The notes under the pieces were generated by a model that worked only from the letters and a program-made list of their open reading frames with translations, was not told where the DNA came from and ran no database searches. A DNA stretch of 64,000 nucleotides from Sporothrix humicola (Eukaryota; Ascomycota; Sordariomycetes; Ophiostomatales; Ophiostomataceae), in NCBI GenBank assembly GCA_021396245.1, contig WNYE01000012.1:124001-188000 (forward strand), read 5' to 3'. Both the position numbers and the translations under genes were made by a program. Positions 56,944 through 64,000 of the stretch are shown one piece after another (position 1 is the first letter of the stretch; each line of letters opens with the position of its first letter).

Positions 56944-59319
56944 TGTGATTATGTGAAGAGATGTAAGGCAGGAAGTCAGCGTAGTTGGTAGAGTCGAAGA
57001 TGAGGAGCTTGATTGGAGATTGACGATTGACGATATGGTGAGAAGGTAAGTGAAGATGTAAAGAAGAAAAATGATTGTCAGAGGAAGCTCAGAAAAAGTC
57101 TGGACAAGAGAAGAAAGCAATGCTACGTTGACAAACAGCTATGATTACAATGGCAAAAGAAAAAAATGCTAGAAAAAAGACACGGCAGGCACAAAGTGAC
57201 GCAAGTGCCAAAGACGGCAGAGGTGGGCTGCTTGAGTGGGTGTGCAGGCGGCAAAATCAGAAAAAAGACTGGACCGTGGAGTGAAAGGAGGAGAGTGAAA
57301 GCACCGGTCTACGGAGACATCTGCCGTCCGTCATCTCTTGCCAGCCGTCCACCAAGATCCACGAGGGACGAGTATTGGTGAGGGGCAGTTCCAGCTCTCG
57401 GTACGTATTTTTTGTTCCTTTTTACGATGAAATTAAACTTTATTTCTCGCTTGCAGACCGTTTCAAAGTTTTTATTTCCTGGGATTTCTTTAGATTTGTT
57501 TCTGTTTTCTTGACGATTGCCTTTTTCAGTAATTTGCTATCTTTTTTATTTTTTATTTTTTATTCACAATCTAACTCTCTACGTCTTTCCGTTCACTCTC
57601 GGAGCCTCTTGTAGCCTTGCTCTCTCATTCTCACCCCGTCGGAGTGCTCGCAACGGCATATCCAAGTCCTCTTTACATCGGCGATCGCGCCGTTTACCTT
57701 TCTTGAGACTGTAGTCGGCGGATTCGCCGATTCTGGTGTAAGTGGAAAGTGGCTATTTACGTTCTTTGCGCTAATCGTGCCTTCCTTCTTCACACAAAAG
57801 AGCCTCCGATACTTTGAACAGTTGTAAAGAAATCAAAAGTTGGAGAAGATACACAATTCACATTCAGACATCTGGACAGTCATCCAGTCCTTTTTTTCTC
57901 TTCTGACCTGTTTTTCTCTCCTCAATTCCAAGCTTCTCCTCACCTTTTTGCCTTTTGCCTATTTTGCCTTCTGGGCCTATTGTGGGGAGTCTTGTGTTAA
58001 TGGGTTGCCTAATCGGGTAATCCGAGGGCACTCTCCTCGACCAAGTGCCTTCCCCGGAGGACTGGTCTGTCTGTCGAGAAATGTCTAGCGGGGTAGGGCC
58101 ACTAACAGACCTCGGAGCACCTGCGAGTCGCCTTCTGTAGCGTCCTCCGAGGAGCAAAACAGCGCCAAAGATCATCGGTCGCCAACGACCCGAAGTGCAG
58201 TCGAGTGGCAGTCCAGTCCACGCCAGTTCCTGTTCCTTCTGGTGTTCTGTCTCCACTTTTCCCACTTACACAGTCCAACGACAGGCAAACGCGCTACACC
58301 TTTTGATTTTTGGGGGCTTTCTATGACCCTTTTTGACGTATTATTTTTCGACGAGAAGAAAGAAGAAAGAAAATATTACGTCGACTCCGCAAAATTACAC
58401 AATTACACTGGCAAAAGTGAGGGGATAGCATGGATTAGGTTCAAGCACAACAGGTTACGCAGCAGCGGAGAAAAGTGCCTGTAATACAACTACTCAGAGA
58501 GCACCGTTGCAACTCTGACAGCCAAGGAATGATCCGCAGAAGAAATGAGGGGAGGGCACAAGAGGAGAAGGAGGCAATGGGAAGCATTGCTGGCAGGCAG
58601 TGAAGTAATGAGGGGTGGCAAAGAAACACGGCAGAGGAGGGGAAGACGGGAGACGTTGTGAGGGAAGGAAATAAAAAAGAAGCGAAAGCGGAGGTACCTG
58701 TTATGGTCGTGGGGCAAGAAAACAAGAACAGAGGGTCAGGAGAGAGCAACAGATTGTCTGCAGGCCGGAGAGGCACGAAGTACTGGGTCTGCTCAAAAGG
58801 TCTGGACCGGCTCCGTAAACTCGAAGCTGTTATGGATAGTGGATTTGGGGCTGACGACAGTGGACTACTCTTTTGGGAAAGAGAGAAGAATTAGGAAAGA
58901 AGGGAGTAGAGGGAGGAATTAAAAATAATTTTAGAAAAAGCGTGAAAGCAGAGAAAGAAAAAAGACGCGCTGAGAATCTCGGAGGAAGGTTATTAACAAG
59001 GTGAGAGACAAGTCAAGGCAAAGTGAAGAGGAGCAAAGCCGTAGAAAGACAGCCGAGTTGCAGCTTGCCACGACACGGGGAGCTCTTGTTACTTCCGTTT
59101 GCCCTTTTCCAGATCTTCTCTTTTTCTCCTCATCTTCTCTTAATACTCCCCTCTTGAATCTCTCCAACTTCTGTTCACTTTGTCCTGTTCTTTTTATTTT
59201 TTTTATATTCCGAGCTGTCTTTCTTTTGTCTTCATACACCTTTACTCTCGGAGAGCACACGACCTCTCTGAGATTCTCAGATTCTTCCCTCAACAAACCC
59301 CCACAACTCCCTCACCACA
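56944..59319. promoter_or_regulatory. Divergent 2.4-kb intergenic region inside the cluster
   Basis: This separates the RpiB-like gene (-) from the kinase gene (+) and must hold both promoters. The 220 bp before 59320 are pyrimidine-rich on the + strand. No gene is supported. In Yarrowia the corresponding cluster includes a transcription factor and a dehydrogenase, but neither is here. Confidence 0.45.
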
Positions 59320-61182
59320 ATGTCGACTGCTCACCTGTTCAACTCGGCCGACGGCCTCGTCGTCAAGGCTCTGCGGGGCCTCGTCGCCTACAACCCGAGC
59401 CTGGCCCTCGACGTCGACCTCCGCGTCGTCTACGACACCACATTTGACCGGTCCAAGGTGGCGCTGATTTCGGGCGGCGGATCGGGCCACGAGCCCGCGT
59501 GGGCCGGCTACGTCGGCACCAACATGCTGGCGGCGGCGGCGTGCGGCGACATTTTCGCGTCGCCGTCGACCAAGCAGATCCTGTCGGCGGTCAACCGCGT
59601 GCCCTCGGACGCCGGCACGATCCTGGTGATTACAAACTACACGGGCGACTGCCTGCACTTTGGGCTGGCGGCCGAGAAGGCCAACGCGTCCAAGCAGCAC
59701 AACTGCCGCATGATTGTGTGCGGCGACGACGTGTCGGTGGGCCGCGGCGGCGGACGCAACCTGGTCGGAAGACGCGGCCTGGCGGGTCAGATTGCCGTCC
59801 TCAAGATCATGGGTGCGGCATCAGCGACGGCGTCGCGCGCCAACCTCGACGACGTTTACGGGCTGGGCCAGGCGGTGGCCAAGCAGCTTGTGAGCATTGC
59901 GGCCACGCTGGACCACTGCCACGTGCCCGGGCGCACAGAGCACGGCGCGCTGGCGGCGGACGAGATCGAGATCGGCACGGGCCCGCACAACGAGCCGGGC
60001 TACCGCAAGCTCCAGCCGGCGCCGTCGGCCGAGGATCTGGTGGGCAACCTGCTGAAGCACATGCTCGACGAGACGGACGAGGAGCGGGCGTATGTGCACT
60101 TTGAGCGGGAGGTCGCGGCTGAGAAAAAGGACGAGGTGGTGCTGTTGGTCAGCAACTTTGGCGGCATGTCGCAGCTCGAGCTGAGCGCACTGGTCGACGA
60201 GCTTCTCGTGCAGCTGGACCGCGACTGGAAGATTGTGCCTGTGCGCGTGTACTCGGGCTGTCTCGAGACGTCACTGAATGCGCCCGCGTTCAGTGTGTCC
60301 CTCATGAACCTGACGGCCGCGGCCAACGACGCCCAGAACCCCTACAGCGTCGACGACCTCAAGACATTTTTGGACACGCGGACGAGCACTTACTGGGAAT
60401 CGTTTACGGGCGCTCAGGCCCAGCGTCGGCCGCGCGCCGAGCAGTTTGTCCATTCTGTCGAGGAAGAGGAGGAGACGACGGCCGACGTGGCCAACGGCGG
60501 CGATCTGACGGTGGACGCTGCCCGCCTCGAGAGAGCTCTGCGCAAAGCCTGCAACGACCTCGCGGCGGCCGAGCCCGACCTGACGCGCTGGGACACGGTC
60601 ATGGGCGACGGCGACTGCGGCGAGACGCTCAAGACGGGCGCGCTGGCACTGCTGGCCGCTGTTGACGGAAGCGACGGCTCGTCTCCCCTCGCAAAGGCCG
60701 GCTCGTCGGTGGCCGTTCTCCGTTCCCTCGAGCACATTGTCGAGACAAAGATGGGCGGCACGCTGGGCGGCATTCTCGGCATCTTCCTCGTGTCGCTGCG
60801 CGCCGCCGTCGAGAAGGCTGTCTCTGAGACCTCGGCCACTGGAGAAATCAGAGAAATCAAAGACACGGAGATCTGGGGCGATGCTCTGACGACGGCCATT
60901 GACCATCTCGGCCACTACACCCCCGCCAAGGTCGGCGACCGCACCGTCATGGACACGCTGATTCCGTTTGCTCAGGCCATCGGCCAGGGCGGATTTGCTG
61001 CGGGTGTCGCTGCTGCCGAAAAAGGCGCCGAGAGCACGAGCAAACTGACGCCGCGTCTTGGACGAGCAACCTACGTTGGCGCCGGCAAGGACGCGAACAG
61101 CGAGTTGCCGCCCGACCCGGGTGCATGGGGCATCATGGTCGCCATCCGGGGTCTCTACAACGGCTGGCAGGGCGAGGCTTAG
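59320..61182 (+). CDS. Dihydroxyacetone-kinase-family protein, probable L-erythrulose kinase
   Basis: A 620-residue intronless protein with fused DhaK and DhaL domains, as in eukaryotic ATP-dependent DAKs. DhaK: VALISGGGSGHEPAWAGYVG, IVTNYTGD-type element (ITNYTGDCLHFGLA), and H223 in IGTGPHNEPG, the histidine that binds the ketose covalently. A variable linker (EEEEETTADV) follows. DhaL: MGDGDCGETL (D430, D432 for Mg-ATP), LGGILG, and VGDRTVMDTLIPF near the end. Dihydroxyacetone is one possible substrate, but DAK-family enzymes LerK and Yarrowia EYK1 phosphorylate L-erythrulose, and the neighbouring TPI-like and RpiB-like isomerases are exactly the next two enzymes of that route. The kinase 3' end faces the aldolase gene across 193 bp. 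Confidence 0.92.
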   Translation: MSTAHLFNSADGLVVKALRGLVAYNPSLALDVDLRVVYDTTFDRSKVALISGGGSGHEPAWAGYVGTNMLAAAACGDIFASPSTKQILSAVNRVPSDAGTILVITNYTGDCLHFGLAAEKANASKQHNCRMIVCGDDVSVGRGGGRNLVGRRGLAGQIAVLKIMGAASATASRANLDDVYGLGQAVAKQLVSIAATLDHCHVPGRTEHGALAADEIEIGTGPHNEPGYRKLQPAPSAEDLVGNLLKHMLDETDEERAYVHFEREVAAEKKDEVVLLVSNFGGMSQLELSALVDELLVQLDRDWKIVPVRVYSGCLETSLNAPAFSVSLMNLTAAANDAQNPYSVDDLKTFLDTRTSTYWESFTGAQAQRRPRAEQFVHSVEEEEETTADVANGGDLTVDAARLERALRKACNDLAAAEPDLTRWDTVMGDGDCGETLKTGALALLAAVDGSDGSSPLAKAGSSVAVLRSLEHIVETKMGGTLGGILGIFLVSLRAAVEKAVSETSATGEIREIKDTEIWGDALTTAIDHLGHYTPAKVGDRTVMDTLIPFAQAIGQGGFAAGVAAAEKGAESTSKLTPRLGRATYVGAGKDANSELPPDPGAWGIMVAIRGLYNGWQGEA

Positions 61183-61375
61183 GGGGGGTGTTAGTGACTA
61201 AAATTGATTTGGAGTATGGCCTGTTTACTGTCTGTTTCTTTGTTTATTTAATGATTTAGCTAGTACCTCATATTAATGATAAATTCGTTGATTTCTATTA
61301 TTCTCTATCGTGCTTAATTTCTTTTGATTTTTGTAACTCTTCGCTAAGACTATCATGATCATCGCGTCAGCTGAT

Positions 61376-62248
61376 TTACTTATCAGCCTTGCCCTTGCTG
61401 CCGAACCACTCCATGTACACCTCAATCGCCTCCTGCATCCGCTTCGTGCCCGCCTCGATCACGCTCGTCAGCGGCTTGCCGCGCATCTCCTCCTGCACGG
61501 CTGCGTAGTGGTTGTTCATGCCCTTGTTGATGTTGATCTTGGTCACGCCCGCGTTAATGCACCGCCGGAAGATCGCCTCGTCAAAGGGGTCCGCGCCGTG
61601 CAGCACCAGCCGCACGCGGTCGCCCACCGCCTTGTTCACCGACTCAAGGCGGTCGTACTCGAGCTGGATGCCCCGCGGGCCGTACTCGCCGTGCACATTG
61701 CCAAACGCAGGCGCCAGCATCTCGATGCCTGTCGCCACAAACTCATCGGCCTGCTCGGGCGTCGTCAGGACGGCCTCCAGGTCAATCGTCTCGGCCACTC
61801 CGTCCTCGCCGCCCTCGATCCGGCCGGGCTCGGCTTCGGTTGCAATCCCGCGCTCGTGGCAGTACTGGACGAGCTCGCGCGTCAGCGTCAGGTTCTCCTC
61901 CTTCTCGTAGTGGCTCATGTCGCACATGATGCTGTCAAAGCCGTCGGGGATGTCGGCCGCGCGGCGCACCAGCTCCGGCGTCTGGGCATGGTCCAGGTGC
62001 AGCGAGACGGGCACAGAGGCACTGTGGGCGGCCTCGGCGGCCGCCTTGACCAGCGCGTCGCCGGCATACTCAATGGCCCACGGGAACAGCAGCACCATGG
62101 CCGGCGACCGCGCAGCCTCGGCAGCGCGCACCGTGGCAATCACCGACTCGATGTTGTAGCAGCACATGCCGGGCACAGCGTAGCCGCCGTCGCGGGCCGC
62201 GTTGAGGATGGCCATTGACCGGTTTTCTGACAAAGGAGGACGGACCAT
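61376..62248 (-). CDS. Class II aldolase (fructose/tagatose-bisphosphate aldolase type)
   Basis: A 290-residue zinc aldolase of the FbaA/KbaY/GatY family. D86-H87 in SLHLDHAQ give the catalytic acid and first zinc ligand. EAEPGRIEGGEDGV, AFGNVHGEYG (zinc His) and LVLHGADPF (zinc His plus phosphate loop) follow in the right order, and NINKGMNN replaces the usual NIxT stretch near the end. It is shorter than fungal glycolytic FBA (about 360 residues), so it should be a catabolic aldolase splitting a ketose phosphate into dihydroxyacetone phosphate and an aldehyde. It sits between the DAK-family and dehydrogenase genes, so a four-carbon acid or other minor sugar pathway is plausible. ATG 62248 is used; the upstream extension has no ATG. 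Confidence 0.88.
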   Translation of the reverse strand: MVRPPLSENRSMAILNAARDGGYAVPGMCCYNIESVIATVRAAEAARSPAMVLLFPWAIEYAGDALVKAAAEAAHSASVPVSLHLDHAQTPELVRRAADIPDGFDSIMCDMSHYEKEENLTLTRELVQYCHERGIATEAEPGRIEGGEDGVAETIDLEAVLTTPEQADEFVATGIEMLAPAFGNVHGEYGPRGIQLEYDRLESVNKAVGDRVRLVLHGADPFDEAIFRRCINAGVTKININKGMNNHYAAVQEEMRGKPLTSVIEAGTKRMQEAIEVYMEWFGSKGKADK

Positions 62249-63817
62249 GTTGGCGGTGGTGCGATGTTTTGATGCGACGGTAAGTGAAAGTGAAGACAAT
62301 GGTGAGTGTCGAGTTTGTTGTTTGTTGATGTCGAAGAATTGGAGCTGAAAAGTTAAAGATGAGTCTCAAGTGGGTGATAACAATCAAATTGTCTCTAGGA
62401 TAATTCAAAATTGTCCCAAAATGGCTTCCCGAAGAATGTCTCCAGTTCGAATGCTCGAGTACAATGTACTTTTTGAATCAGGAAAGTAAAGTAAACGAAA
62501 GCTCCGTAATGACGCCGTTATGTCTCCAACAGTTGGTGTAACAGTGGAAGCGAAGCGAGAGGGCCGCAAGAAACAGTCAACAAGTGCCGGCTAAATAGAG
62601 ATTTGACTGGAGAATGGAAAATGGAGAAAGCGGGCCAGACCAAAAGACTAAAACACGGCAGGTGAACAAGTGACAAGAAGAAACTTTAAAAAATGAGTGG
62701 AAGGCAAACGGCAAAAGTGAGGGGCAGGAAATGATGCAGCAGTCGACTGCCGCCAAGAGAGGAGAGGAGGGTCGAATGAGGGTCAAAGAGTGGGAGGCAA
62801 GAAAAGAAAGGAGGGGGCCTTCTTATTCGTAACAAGGACAACAGCACCGGGGATCGTGGAGACAATGGTGGGCAGCTGGAGTCGACTGGAGATGACGGGG
62901 GGCGAGCTGGGGATCGGCTGGGGGACAACTGGGGATAAATGTTGGAGACAAAGTTGGATCGACTCGCGGCGTCAAGTCTTTCTCCCTTTTTCTCTCCCCT
63001 TTTTGGTCTCTTTCCTCTTTTTGCCGGAGACGCTATTTACCGATTTCCCGTATCTAGAAAGTGGCGTGGGGGGAAACAATGGGAAAGAACGACTCAAAAG
63101 ACACATAAAACGAGCAATGTGGGAAAGAACTCAAGCGGAGGTGTCCACCTGCCTTGCCCTCCCTCACGGCCGCCCGATCTCGGGGGTGGGTACCTCCTTC
63201 GTAGCTCTCCCAAACCTGTGCCGTTCGCGCCTGCCGTGTCGAGTCGACCAAAATGTATTACGATCGTGGGCGCGCTCGGCGGGCTGCCACGACTCCTCGG
63301 TTCAGCGCAGCCCGAGCGGAAGGAACGAACAAGGACAAAATACGCGAATAGGAAGGCATTGCAGCACTTTGGCCAGCACTTTGACCAGAATATTGACCAA
63401 AAAAGTAACAAAACGGGCAAAACATGCGAGACCCAGAAAATAACGGCCCAAAACGCAGAAAGAGCATCGGGCGAAACAAGAAAGCAACGGACACGGACGT
63501 AACAAGAAAGAGCAAATGACTTGCAGCTACGTGAGAGCAGCTCTCTCCATCTTTCCTTCTTCCCATCTCTAACTTCATTGCATCGTCGATCCACTTCTCT
63601 GATTCCGCGGTACCCAGCCGGATTACCTCAACGCCTTGTCCAAGCTTTAAAGAGTGCATGACAGAAGACAAGTGATCTTCTGCTGTCTTCTTTTACAGCC
63701 GTTTATTTGTTTTCTTTTTCTCTACCAAAGTTCCTCCGTTTACCGAACCGGATATCTCCAACTTTTCTCTCACTCTCCTCATCTTATATTCCTCACATCC
63801 ACATTCCAACACACACA
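62249..63817. promoter_or_regulatory. Divergent promoter region, aldolase and dehydrogenase
   Basis: This 1.57-kb region separates the aldolase (-) from the dehydrogenase (+). The last 130 bp before 63818 are C/T-rich. No gene is supported, and no shared palindromic operator was obvious. Confidence 0.45.
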
Positions 63818-64000
63818 ATGGCTTCTAGACCCGACGTCGCCTTTATTGGCCTCGGCGCCATGGGCTTTGGCATGGCCACCCACCTCGTCAAGCAGGGCTA
63901 CAACGTCACCGGCTTTGATGTCTGGCAGCCGACGCTCGACAAGTTTGCGGCGGCCGGCGGCAAGACCGCAACCACTCCTGCCGCTGCCGTCGAGGGAAAG
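63818..64000 (+). CDS. 3-Hydroxyisobutyrate-dehydrogenase-family protein, N-terminal part
   Basis: Only the first 61 codons are in the window; the frame is open at the right edge. After MASRPD comes a Rossmann motif VAFIGLGAMGFGMATHLVKQG (GxGxMGxxM), the start of the 6-phosphogluconate/3-hydroxyisobutyrate dehydrogenase family, then GFDVWQPTLDKF, placing an aspartate at the end of beta-2 as in NAD-dependent members. Bacterial L-threonate/D-erythronate dehydrogenases (LtnD type) are in this family and are linked to an aldolase and a DUF1537 kinase. A fungal fusion with DUF1537 or aldolase domains downstream is possible but cannot be seen here. Confidence 0.85.
   Translation, partial: MASRPDVAFIGLGAMGFGMATHLVKQGYNVTGFDVWQPTLDKFAAAGGKTATTPAAAVEGK

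Noticed and set aside
61355..62218. 287-codon + strand frame over the aldolase gene
   Set aside because: Antisense shadow of the class II aldolase.

Overview
The window looks like nuclear DNA of a filamentous ascomycete (Pezizomycotina; a Sordariomycete is my inference). Genes carry short introns of 55 to 74 bp with GTACGT/GTAAGT/GTAGGT donors, CTAAC-type branch sites and CAG/TAG acceptors. Promoters are pyrimidine-rich, gene orientation is mixed, and several gene-poor stretches of 3.5 to 5.5 kb separate gene groups. I support 20 protein genes (one cut by the right edge) and two tRNA genes.

Left part (1-21 kb), mostly housekeeping: a class I DAHP synthase at the head of the shikimate pathway with a perfect CPC1/GCN4-type TGACTCA upstream; a small cysteine-rich membrane protein divergent from mitochondrial ribosomal protein mL50; a secreted DUF1996 protein; a triose-phosphate/nucleotide-sugar transporter family member; and a family-34 Golgi glycosyltransferase with an odd charged and Ser/Asp-rich tail.

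Middle part (25-51 kb), accessory in character: an F-box/LRR-like gene lying between tRNA-Arg(CCG) and tRNA-Asp(GTC), and a full-length paralogue 14 kb away; a secreted hevein-domain (CBM18) mucin-like protein; a zinc alcohol dehydrogenase; an aldo-keto reductase; a CHY zinc-finger protein; a cupin; and a 1620-residue fungal NOD-like receptor (NWD-like N-terminus, NACHT, about 20 ankyrin repeats). Convergent with the receptor is the most unusual gene of the window: a 402-residue secreted protein made of nine copies of HHAGKKTG, seven of them directly behind a Lys-Arg or Arg-Arg site. This is the layout of a Kex2-processed repeat precursor (KEP) and suggests release of a family of small secreted peptides.

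Right part (54.8-64 kb), a sugar-catabolic cluster: a triosephosphate-isomerase-like protein, an RpiB-like isomerase, a dihydroxyacetone-kinase-family protein, a class II aldolase and the start of a 3-hydroxyisobutyrate-dehydrogenase-family gene. The first three match the set used for erythritol/L-erythrulose breakdown in Yarrowia lipolytica (EYI1, EYI2, EYK1) and in mycobacteria (LerI, DerI, LerK): L-erythrulose to L-erythrulose-1-P to D-erythrulose-4-P to D-erythrose-4-P. The aldolase and dehydrogenase may add a four-carbon acid-sugar branch or serve the same regulon. The tetritol dehydrogenase and a regulator are not in the window.
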